Shown one piece after another: positions 1 through 7,533 of a stretch of 35,455 nt of DNA. Position numbers and translations under genes: made by a program. Every line of letters begins with the position of its first letter. Position 1 is the first letter of the stretch. The stretch lies in IMG/VR virus record IMGVR_UViG_3300032289_000690, positions 1 to 35,455 of that record. The stretch is one strand, 5' to 3'. Under the pieces are notes generated by a model. The model was not told the origin of the DNA and made no database searches. It saw only the letters and a program-made list of their open reading frames with translations. This DNA is from a virus.

Positions 1-2
1 AA

Positions 3-95
3 AAGAATTGTGTGGGCGCAACTGCAATCGGAGCCTCCGCAAACAACGCAGTAAGTTCGTACTTCAACATCATTTTGATTAAGAACGGCCCTTAA
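3..95 (+). CDS. 3' end of an upstream gene, probably a structural protein
   Basis: An open frame runs in from the left edge and ends with TAA at 93-95, two bases before the next start codon. The 30 visible residues end in YFNIILIKNGP and include small-residue stretches (GATAIGASANNAV) typical of beta-rich virion proteins. The other two forward frames also stay open for part of this stretch, so the frame choice rests on the tight spacing to the next gene and on residue composition. No family can be named from so short a piece. Confidence 0.45.
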   Translation, partial: KNCVGATAIGASANNAVSSYFNIILIKNGP

Positions 96-97
96 TA

Positions 98-763
98 ATG
101 CCAAGCAAATCACCAGCCCAGCATCGCCTGATGGAGGCGGTTGCTCACAATCCAAAATTTGCCAAGAAGGTTGGTATTCCTACGTCGGTTGGGAAAGACT
201 TTGCAGCGGCCGATAAAAAAATGAACGATGGCGGCGTAATAAAATCTTTGAAGAAAGAAGGTTTTTATGACGCGGGAAAAAGCAAATCCGAACGTCTAAG
301 CATTATCAACAAAGAAACAACCAAACCTGAAAGGCTGGAAATGGTTGATAAAATGTTCTTGGGAAAGAAAATGAAAGGCGGCGGATTATATGCCAATATT
401 CATGCCAAACAGGAACGTATTGCCCATGGCAGCAAAGAAAAGATGCGCAAACCCGGTTCTCCGGGCGCACCGACTGCAGAAGCATTCCGGGAGTCAGCCA
501 AGACCGCAAAGATGAAGGATGGCGGACCAAGTCTGGCAATCGGCCGTGGTGAGAAATTGCCTGCGGATCGAGGTGCGGGGCTTACGGCAAAGGGCAGGGC
601 AAAGTACAATAGTGAGACCGGATCTAATCTCAAAGCACCACAACCTCAAGGCGGATCAAGACGTGATTCGTTCTGTGCTCGTATGGGTGCGGTAGCGGAA
701 AAAAGTGAGACTGGAAGTCGGTCTAGGGCCTCGATGAAGCGTTGGAACTGTCCGGGGTGGTAG
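98..763 (+). CDS. KG-rich phage protein with conserved SPAQHRLM and RRDSFCARM motifs
   Basis: The protein has 221 residues and is strongly basic. The N-terminus reads PSKSPAQHRLMEAVAHNP (residues 2-19), followed by repeated MKxGG/MNDGG patches. The C-terminus (about 166-221) has GRAKYN, LKAPQPQGG, RRDSFCARMGAV and a final MKRWNCPGW. I recognise this two-ended pattern from many podovirus and siphovirus genomes as a conserved uncharacterised family next to capsid and neck genes, possibly the one called DUF6321; I am not sure of the accession. Its stop codon directly abuts the next start. It is probably a minor virion or DNA-associated protein, but its function is unknown. Confidence 0.85.
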   Translation: MPSKSPAQHRLMEAVAHNPKFAKKVGIPTSVGKDFAAADKKMNDGGVIKSLKKEGFYDAGKSKSERLSIINKETTKPERLEMVDKMFLGKKMKGGGLYANIHAKQERIAHGSKEKMRKPGSPGAPTAEAFRESAKTAKMKDGGPSLAIGRGEKLPADRGAGLTAKGRAKYNSETGSNLKAPQPQGGSRRDSFCARMGAVAEKSETGSRSRASMKRWNCPGW

Positions 764-1816
764 ATGGCGTATTCAGGGACTGTTGGCACTACGGTCATCA
801 ATGTTCAGCAGTTAATCGACCACGGAGCACGTCGGGCCGGTAAACTTGCTGAGGAACTCACGTCGGAGCAGGTAACGTCTGCTCGTGAGTCTTTATTCTT
901 TCTGTTGTCCAACCTAATCAACATTGGGATTCAGTATTGGGCAATCGTCAAGAAAGTGTACGGCCTGAGAGCGGACCAGTACATTTACGACCTTCCTGTT
1001 GGCGGAAACGACGTATTGCAAGCCTTGTATCGCAAGATGGCAAGGCCAACGGGGGCATACTCAAGCAGCGCCGGCGGAGTGGTGGAGAACGCCTTTGACG
1101 GCGATATAGACACCATTTGCACCCAAACTAACCCCGGCGGGAATATTTTGGTCAACTATGGATCGCCGGTCTATATCGGATCAATCGGCGTCTTGCCGGG
1201 CGTTTCTGGCACGTTCAATGTGGTATTTGAGTGCTCCTCTGATGGAACTACATGGAAGACCATTGCCGCTCCGGGATCAACCGTCTGGGTTGACAACGAA
1301 TGGCTCTGGTACGACATTGACCCCGGATACACGGTCCCGTACTACCGCATTCGATCTATTTCAGGGACGTTGAGCCTGCGGGAGTTGTTCTTCGGGAATA
1401 ACTCAACTGAAATCACGATGGCGCGTCTCAACAGGGACGACTACACCAATCTTCCGAACAAAAACTTCACGGCCAACCAGCCGTTCCAGTTCTGGTTTAA
1501 TAGAACAATTCCTCAGTCCAAGATCTACTTGTGGCCAGTGCCGAGTGATCCATTCATTCAAATGACTGTCTGGTACTCACGTCAGATTGATGATGTTGGT
1601 GCGTTGACCAATGAGTTGGAAGTACCTCAGCGATGGTACGAGGCAACGGTTATGATGCTGGCTCACCGTATGAGCCTAGAGTTACCCGGAGTGCCGTTGG
1701 ATCGGGTGCAATACCTTGAGGCGCAGGCCGAGAAGTATCTGGGTCAAGCCGAGGCGGAAGAGCGCGACAAGTCGCCGATCTACTTTGCCCCGAACATTGC
1801 GGTGTATACCCAATAA
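764..1816 (+). CDS. Neck/head-tail adaptor-like protein with inserted discoidin-like domain
   Basis: The protein has 350 residues. An N-terminal helical part (about 10-92) has ESLFFLLSNLINIGIQYWAI, and a C-terminal part (about 215-340) has NQPFQFWFNRTIP, LWPVPSDPFIQMTVWYSRQI and RWYEATVMMLAHRMSLELP. This arrangement is seen in phage neck proteins related to the T7 gp11 / P22 gp4 adaptor class, which join the portal to the tail nozzle. Residues about 93-212 look like an inserted F5/8-C (discoidin) jelly-roll fold: ENAFDGDIDT, a lone VNYG strand, ECSSDGTTWKTI and YYRIRS. Such folds usually bind glycans. The start directly follows the previous stop. The adaptor role is inferred from pattern, not from an alignment. 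Confidence 0.75.
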   Translation: MAYSGTVGTTVINVQQLIDHGARRAGKLAEELTSEQVTSARESLFFLLSNLINIGIQYWAIVKKVYGLRADQYIYDLPVGGNDVLQALYRKMARPTGAYSSSAGGVVENAFDGDIDTICTQTNPGGNILVNYGSPVYIGSIGVLPGVSGTFNVVFECSSDGTTWKTIAAPGSTVWVDNEWLWYDIDPGYTVPYYRIRSISGTLSLRELFFGNNSTEITMARLNRDDYTNLPNKNFTANQPFQFWFNRTIPQSKIYLWPVPSDPFIQMTVWYSRQIDDVGALTNELEVPQRWYEATVMMLAHRMSLELPGVPLDRVQYLEAQAEKYLGQAEAEERDKSPIYFAPNIAVYTQ

Positions 1817-2169
1817 TGCCGCGTTTCCTCGACACTCGTGGTTACTCTGATATTGCAATAGCGGTATGCGACCGTTGCAAGATGAAATACCCGCACGCCG
1901 TGTTGAGACCAGATCCAAACTTTCCGGGTTTGCAAGTTTGCGATACTGGTTGCGCCGATCAATTTGATCCGTATCGATTACCCGCAAGAAAGACGGAGCG
2001 TATTACAATTAGGTTCCCGCGTCCTGATGTGAGCGTGGCCGCCAATGATGATTACCTGTTGACCACGGGGGGCAATCAGTTTCAAATCTCGACGGAAGGC
2101 AACACGCAGACGCCTACGACTACGGGTAACAAAGACACGATTGCACCCAGCCCACCGAGCCAAGAGTAA
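1816..2169 (+). CDS. Small zinc-ribbon-like phage protein
   Basis: The protein has 117 residues, and its ATG overlaps the previous TAA (TAATG). Residues 18-21 (CDRC) and a later CDTGC (about 42-46) give two cysteine pairs that could hold a zinc ion. The middle part reads KMKYPHAVLRPDPNFPGLQV. The last 50 residues are polar, rich in Thr/Pro and probably disordered. Proteins of this type commonly follow the neck gene in related phages. It could be a small virion or assembly protein; the function is unknown. Confidence 0.8.
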   Translation: MPRFLDTRGYSDIAIAVCDRCKMKYPHAVLRPDPNFPGLQVCDTGCADQFDPYRLPARKTERITIRFPRPDVSVAANDDYLLTTGGNQFQISTEGNTQTPTTTGNKDTIAPSPPSQE

Positions 2170-4310
2170 TGTCAGCACAAGTCACGATTACCCAACTGCC
2201 AGCCGCCGGTGCCATTACTGGAACCGAGTCGGTTCCGATTGTTCAGAATGGTCAGACGGTACGGACAACGACTGGCGCTATTGCTGCTTCACCTAGTCAG
2301 ACGCAGACGTTCATCACGGTTAATCAAGAGCCAACGCTCGCAAACAGCAGGTACTTGGGCGCAACCAACGGCCTGACGTTATCAGCGAGCAGTCCGCAGG
2401 GTGTCTTGAACATTACGACCACCGGCGCTTTGTTGTCGCTGATTAGTTCTGGCACCGGGTTGCAGGTCAAGACTGATGCAACTACGCTGACTGGACGCAC
2501 AATTAGCACCGGAACCGCTGGCATTTCTGTATCCAACGGGGACGGGGTATCTGGCAATCCAACCATTTCGTTGACCGGTCAGGTTCTGAACTTTGCAAAT
2601 GCCAGCGTCAATGGGATTGTGACGCTTACTACTGGAGGAACAGTTTCCTCCACTCAGATTCAGGGAACTGCGAATCAAATTGATGTGGCCAATGGCAACG
2701 GGGTTAGTGGATCACCAACGATTGGAATTGCGACTAATCCTACGCTGCCCGGAGCCGCTGGCGTGCTGCTGCCTTCTGGTAGTTCCGGTGATCGTTCTGT
2801 TGCTCCAACCAATGGAACATTGCGCTACAACACCGATTTTACGGTTCTAGAAGCGTATCTAAACAACGCTTGGACGACGCTGGCCTCTGGGTCAGGGGTA
2901 ACGTCTATCGCCACCGGTACGGGCCTTTCAGGAGGCCCTATAACGTCAACAGGGACAATCTTCCTTGCTAATACGGCGGTAACGGCTGGCAGTTATACCG
3001 CCGCTAATATTACGGTGAACGCTCAAGGCCAGATCACTGCCGCAAGCAGTAACGCCTCGTTGGTAAGTTCATTCAGCGGCGGTAGCACTGGATTGACCCC
3101 GGCCACTGCAACAACTGGAGCAATCACCCTTGCTGGCGTGCTGGTTCCTGCAAACGGTGGTACAGGTGCGGCTACGTTGACCGGCTATGTGTACGGCAAC
3201 GGTACGGGTACGATGACGGCCAGCACAACTATTCCAACCACCGCATTAAGCGGTACGGTTACGAATGCCCAATTGGCAAACAGTACGATTACGCTTGGAT
3301 CAACCAGTATTTCGTTGGGTGGCTCAACGCTTGCGCCTATTGGTTTGACATCGGTAACGGTCACGCAAGACCCAACAACGGCGTTTCAATTAGCCACCAA
3401 GCAATACGTTGATACTCAGGTTTCAACCGGGTTGACGTATCACCAGCCAGTGCAGGCGGCGACTACTGCCGCTTTGACTGGGGTTGTCACTTATAACAAC
3501 GGCACGGCAGGTGTTGGGGCTACGCTTACGCTTGGCACGGCGTTGACTGTTTTGGACGGTTACACGCTTGTTAACACTGATCGGGTTTTGATCAAGAATC
3601 AAGCAGATCAAATTCAAAACGGAGTCTATACATGGGCAACAGGCGGCACGGTTCTGACCCGTGCCACGGACGCTGATACTTACGGCTCTGGCGTAAACAA
3701 CCTTAGTCTTAACGATTACTTTTTTGTTCAGAACGGTACTGTAAACAAAGGCATTTCATATGTTTTAAGTTCCCCAGCGGGGACTATTACATTCGGCACA
3801 TCCAATATTGTTTTTTCTGAATTTAGCACCTCGCAGGTTTACACCGGAACGTCCCCAATCAATATATCGGGTACGGTTATTTCGCTGAACACCGTCCCTG
3901 CTACTTCTGGCGGCACCGGAACGGCTACGGTAACCACCGGAGACTTGCTGTACGGGTCTGCCGCCGATACTTGGTCAAAACTGGGAATTGGTACGAACGG
4001 CTACATTCTGACTGTTTCCGGTGGTGTCCCTACATGGTCGGCGGCACCTGCTACAGGGGTAACTTCTTTCAGCGCGGGGTCGACGGGCCTGACGCCTAAT
4101 ACGGCTACCACCGGGGCTGTTACTCTTGCAGGAACGCTCGCAATTGCCAACGGCGGTACCAATGGCACGGCGACTCCGACTGCGGGTGGGTCTGCGTATG
4201 GTACTGGGACCGCGTATGCATTCACCGCGGCTGGGACGGCGGGTCAAGTATTAACATCGGCGGGTGCAAGTGCGCCTGTGTGGTCAGGAATTTCAGGAGG
4301 CACCTTCTAA
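2169..4310 (+). CDS. Tail fibre / receptor-binding-type protein
   Basis: The protein has 713 residues, is very rich in Thr, Gly, Ser, Ala and Asn, and has almost no Cys, as expected for a trimeric beta-rich fibre. Repeated phrases include GGTGxAT, FSxGSTGLTPxTATTGA(I/V)TLAG (twice) and NPTI/SPTI turns. A more complex block at about 400-560 contains DPTTAFQLATKQYVD, YNNGTAGVGATLTLG and DRVLIKNQADQIQNGVYTW, a module I know from many tail fibre proteins. The C-terminus ends in SGISGGTF, a frequent fibre ending. It overlaps the next gene by one base. It probably forms a distal fibre that recognises the host surface. Confidence 0.8.
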   Translation: MSAQVTITQLPAAGAITGTESVPIVQNGQTVRTTTGAIAASPSQTQTFITVNQEPTLANSRYLGATNGLTLSASSPQGVLNITTTGALLSLISSGTGLQVKTDATTLTGRTISTGTAGISVSNGDGVSGNPTISLTGQVLNFANASVNGIVTLTTGGTVSSTQIQGTANQIDVANGNGVSGSPTIGIATNPTLPGAAGVLLPSGSSGDRSVAPTNGTLRYNTDFTVLEAYLNNAWTTLASGSGVTSIATGTGLSGGPITSTGTIFLANTAVTAGSYTAANITVNAQGQITAASSNASLVSSFSGGSTGLTPATATTGAITLAGVLVPANGGTGAATLTGYVYGNGTGTMTASTTIPTTALSGTVTNAQLANSTITLGSTSISLGGSTLAPIGLTSVTVTQDPTTAFQLATKQYVDTQVSTGLTYHQPVQAATTAALTGVVTYNNGTAGVGATLTLGTALTVLDGYTLVNTDRVLIKNQADQIQNGVYTWATGGTVLTRATDADTYGSGVNNLSLNDYFFVQNGTVNKGISYVLSSPAGTITFGTSNIVFSEFSTSQVYTGTSPINISGTVISLNTVPATSGGTGTATVTTGDLLYGSAADTWSKLGIGTNGYILTVSGGVPTWSAAPATGVTSFSAGSTGLTPNTATTGAVTLAGTLAIANGGTNGTATPTAGGSAYGTGTAYAFTAAGTAGQVLTSAGASAPVWSGISGGTF

Positions 4311-4822
4311 TGGCTGCGACCAATTTCACTCCAATATCGCTATACCATAGTACGACGGCGTCCGCCGTACCTCTTGCGGCTAACCTAGTCAGCGGTGAGT
4401 TGGCGATCAACATCAACACCGCTGATGGAAAGTTGTATTACAAAGACAGCGCCGGCGTTGTTCAGTTGTTGGCTCAGAAGGGCGGTGGGATTGGGACGTC
4501 ATCGAACACGCAGATCTTATACAACAGCAGTGGAAGCGTTGCTGGATCGGCTAATCTGACGTTTAACGGTACAACCCTAACGGCCAACACAATCAGCGCA
4601 ACCAACGCGATTGGAGTGGCTTCTGGGGGTACTGGAGCGGCTACGTTCACAGCCAACAACGTATTGCTTGGGAACGGCACTTCGGCGTTTCAGGTAGTGG
4701 CTCCCAGCACGGCAGGAAACGTATTAACGTCTAACGGTACTACTTGGCAAAGCACAGCACCTGCGGCTTCTGGTGTATCTCAGGCGAAAGCCACAATGAT
4801 TTCTTTGATTTTTTCAATGTAA
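4310..4822 (+). CDS. Small tail-fibre-like protein
   Basis: The ATG at 4310 (TAATG overlap) is chosen over an in-frame ATG at 4280 because AGGAGG at 4295-4300 sits nine bases before it. The protein has 170 residues. The N-terminus PISLYHSTTASAVPLAANL and ELAININTADGKLYYKD (about 29-45) form a module common at the start of phage fibre proteins. The rest carries the GGTGAATFTANN / NVLTSNGTTWQST repeats also present in the preceding fibre. The last ten residues (ATMISLIFSM) depart from the pattern. It may be a fibre subunit or a split continuation of the preceding gene. Confidence 0.75.
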   Translation: MAATNFTPISLYHSTTASAVPLAANLVSGELAININTADGKLYYKDSAGVVQLLAQKGGGIGTSSNTQILYNSSGSVAGSANLTFNGTTLTANTISATNAIGVASGGTGAATFTANNVLLGNGTSAFQVVAPSTAGNVLTSNGTTWQSTAPAASGVSQAKATMISLIFSM

Positions 4823-4831
4823 GGACCCGTC

Positions 4832-5227
4832 ATGGCAAACCCAAACTTACTTGCCGCGACGACGGCACTTGGCACCACCACTTATCTCACACCGACTGGA
4901 ACAACAGCGGTTGTGTTACTTCCCAACGGGGCAACATCTGGGCAGGTATTTAAAATTAATCAGATTGTTGCTACCAACGTCAACGGCTCATCTGCTGTAA
5001 ACGCCACGGTAAGCATTTATACCAACGGTGCTCAAGCACAGGGCAATCCGCCATCAAGCGGAACGGCATATCCAATTGCTTCGACCATCTCGGTCCCGGC
5101 AAATGCCGCGCTGATTGTGGTGGACAAGACCACGCAGTTGTATCTACAAGAAGGCACATCAATCACAGTGACTTCTGGTACAGCAAATGGCATTACATAC
5201 AGCATTTCTTACGAAGTCATCAGTTAA
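4832..5227 (+). CDS. Small beta-rich virion protein
   Basis: The protein has 131 residues, with AAGGA eight bases before the ATG. The sequence is rich in Thr, Ala and Asn, with alternating hydrophobic strands (VVLLPNGA, FKINQIVATNV, VSIYTNGA, LIVVDKTTQLYLQEGTSITV), as in a single jelly-roll or Ig-like domain. Similar short proteins lie beside fibre genes in other phages and may decorate tail or capsid. It lies between the fibre gene and the first RCC1 gene in the same operon. No specific function can be assigned. Confidence 0.75.
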   Translation: MANPNLLAATTALGTTTYLTPTGTTAVVLLPNGATSGQVFKINQIVATNVNGSSAVNATVSIYTNGAQAQGNPPSSGTAYPIASTISVPANAALIVVDKTTQLYLQEGTSITVTSGTANGITYSISYEVIS

Positions 5228-5238
5228 GGACTAGCGCC

Positions 5239-6369
5239 ATGTCCATGCGCTACAAGGGTGCGATAAACAAGCCGGGGTTCAACCCGCTTGGCGCTCAGAC
5301 GGTTACTTACACTTACTATCTTAATAGTTGGGGTAGTAACGGTGCGGGGAAATTAGGATTAAATAACACCACGAGTTATTCTTCTCCCAAGCAAGTTGGT
5401 TCATTAACAAATTGGTCTGTTATTTCCGCTGGGGGCGACTGCTCAGTGGCTATTAAAACAGATGGAACTTTCTGGGCTTGGGGGTCTAATACATATGGAG
5501 AACTTGGACTTGGAAATACAACAAATTATTCTTCTCCAAAACAAGTTGGTTTACTAACAAATTGGGCTACAGTTAGCGAAAATTTTTCGGCGACTGTTTC
5601 AGTAAAAACAGACGGAACCCTTTGGGCTTGGGGCCGAGGCATTTATGGGCAGTTAGGACACGGAAATACAAACAATTATTCTTCTCCAAAACAAGTTGGT
5701 GCGTTAACAAATTGGTCGAATGTAAGCACGGCCGGTAACGCGACTTTTGCAGTAAAAACCAATGGTACGTTGTGGTCTTGGGGGCTTAACGACACTGGGC
5801 AATTAGGGTTAGGCAACACAACTTATTACTCTTCTCCCAAGCAAATCGGAGCATTGACCACATGGTTTATGACTAGCGCCGGTAGTAATTCTGCATTTGC
5901 CATTAAAACAGATGGCACATTGTGGTCTTGGGGATTTGGAAATGTGGGTAGGATAGGACTTAATAACACTACTAATTATTCTAGTCCCAAACAAGTTGGG
6001 TCTTTAACAAATTGGGCATATATCTGGAGCGGCGCACCCGGTGCAACTGGAATGGCTATAAAAACCGATGGGACAATATGGTCTTGGGGGTTTGGCGGTA
6101 ATGGCGCTTTGGGTTTAAACAATACGACTAATTATTCATCGCCAAAACAAATTGGCGCTTTAACCAATTGGTCAAAAGTTGTATCAAACAGTGGTTCTGT
6201 AATGGCAACCAAAACCGATGGCACGCTTTGGGCTTGGGGCCAGAATGGCAACGGTCAACTTGGTCTAGGAGATACAACAAATCGTTCTTCCCCCGTACAA
6301 GTTGGGTCTGCAACAAATTGGGGGGCCGCCCATACAGGTGGTGACTATACTTTAGCACTTGCTTATTAA
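5239..6369 (+). CDS. RCC1-repeat (seven-bladed beta-propeller) tail protein 1
   Basis: The protein has 376 residues. After a short leader (MSMRYKGAINKPG) come seven copies of a 50-residue repeat. Each runs roughly: SSPKQVGxLTNW, a variable loop, AIKTDGTLWxWG, then xxGQLGLGNTTNY. The KTDGTLWSWG phrase and G-x-LG-LG spacing are characteristic of RCC1 (regulator of chromosome condensation) repeats. Seven repeats are the number needed to close one propeller. The leader resembles those of phage tail proteins, which suggests attachment to the virion. RCC1 propellers bind proteins or other ligands; a role in host recognition is inferred from context. The DNA is clearly AT-richer than the flanking genes. 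Confidence 0.85.
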   Translation: MSMRYKGAINKPGFNPLGAQTVTYTYYLNSWGSNGAGKLGLNNTTSYSSPKQVGSLTNWSVISAGGDCSVAIKTDGTFWAWGSNTYGELGLGNTTNYSSPKQVGLLTNWATVSENFSATVSVKTDGTLWAWGRGIYGQLGHGNTNNYSSPKQVGALTNWSNVSTAGNATFAVKTNGTLWSWGLNDTGQLGLGNTTYYSSPKQIGALTTWFMTSAGSNSAFAIKTDGTLWSWGFGNVGRIGLNNTTNYSSPKQVGSLTNWAYIWSGAPGATGMAIKTDGTIWSWGFGGNGALGLNNTTNYSSPKQIGALTNWSKVVSNSGSVMATKTDGTLWAWGQNGNGQLGLGDTTNRSSPVQVGSATNWGAAHTGGDYTLALAY

Positions 6370-6375
6370 AAAATC

Positions 6376-7533
6376 ATGCCAATACAAGTATCAGGCGTTC
6401 GGTATTCAGGGCTATGGACACGTTCCCAGCAGTTGCAGGCTACGGCGGCTGGTACTTGGACTGGGTTGCCGTTTTTATATGCATGGGGATATAACGTAAC
6501 CTATGGCGCTTTAGGGTTAGGGGACACAATCAATCGTTCTTCTCCAACACAGGTTGGCGCTCTTACAAATTGGCTCGGAGTGGCAAGCGGTCTGTATCAT
6601 GCTGTAGCAGTTAAAACAGACGGAACACTTTGGTCTTGGGGTTATAACGGATATGGAAATTTGGGGTTAGGTAATACAACCGCTTATTCTTCTCCCAAAC
6701 AAGTTGGCGCTTTGACTAATTGGTCATTTGTATCGGCCAATCTGCAATCTGGCCTTGCCATCAAAAACAATGGTACGTTATGGTCTTGGGGTTATAACGC
6801 CGTGGGCCAACTTGGACTGGGAAATATAACAAACTATTCAAGCCCTAAGCAAGTTGGGGCGCTTGCCAATTGGTCAACAATTGCTGGTGGTAGAGATTTT
6901 TGTATAGCAGTAAAAACCGATGGAACTCTTTGGTCTTGGGGTTATAACGCTCAAGGCCAACTTGGATTAGGGAATACAGTTAATCGCTCTTCTCCAAACC
7001 AAATTGGCGCTTTGACTTCGTGGTTAAAAGTTGCATCAGGAACATATAATGCATTTGCAATAAAAACAGATGGCACTTTATGGGCATGGGGATATAATTT
7101 TGGAGGAGCGTTAGGCCTTGGAAACACAACATATTACTCATCTCCAAAACAAGTCGGTTCATTAACAACTTGGAGCAGTGTATCAGCAAACGACCAGAGT
7201 GGGTATGGAATAAGAAACGACGGAACTCTTTGGTCTTGGGGGGCTAATGACAGCGGACAATTAGGACTAGGACTAGCAGTTGGATCATACAGGTCTTCCC
7301 CAACTCAAGTTGGTTCATTAACAAGTTGGTCAATTATAAATTCATCCAAAAGATCGGCAATAGGAATTGAAAGCGGTAGATTGTATTCTTGGGGGTCAAA
7401 CGCTCAAGGTGTGCTTGGTCTAGGAAATACCACTAGTTATTCATCTCCCAAACAAGTTGGAAGTCTAACAACTTGGAAAAATATTTTTTACAATACCTGT
7501 ACGTTTATAGTTTTTGGAATAGCATCAGTATGA
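6376..7533 (+). CDS. RCC1-repeat (seven-bladed beta-propeller) tail protein 2
   Basis: The protein has 385 residues with seven RCC1-type repeats, similar to its upstream neighbour. The N-terminus (MPIQVSGVRYSGLWTRSQQL, then QATAAGTWTG) matches a short leader (SGxWTxxQQ...W) that I recognise at the start of many phage tail proteins, supporting a virion location. The sixth repeat is slightly longer (LGLGLAVGSYRSSP). The last repeat has lost KTDGTLW (it reads IESGRLYSWG). No clear Shine-Dalgarno site is seen before the ATG, so translation may be coupled to the gene just six bases upstream. It overlaps the following sulfotransferase fusion by ATGA. Confidence 0.85.
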   Translation: MPIQVSGVRYSGLWTRSQQLQATAAGTWTGLPFLYAWGYNVTYGALGLGDTINRSSPTQVGALTNWLGVASGLYHAVAVKTDGTLWSWGYNGYGNLGLGNTTAYSSPKQVGALTNWSFVSANLQSGLAIKNNGTLWSWGYNAVGQLGLGNITNYSSPKQVGALANWSTIAGGRDFCIAVKTDGTLWSWGYNAQGQLGLGNTVNRSSPNQIGALTSWLKVASGTYNAFAIKTDGTLWAWGYNFGGALGLGNTTYYSSPKQVGSLTTWSSVSANDQSGYGIRNDGTLWSWGANDSGQLGLGLAVGSYRSSPTQVGSLTSWSIINSSKRSAIGIESGRLYSWGSNAQGVLGLGNTTSYSSPKQVGSLTTWKNIFYNTCTFIVFGIASV

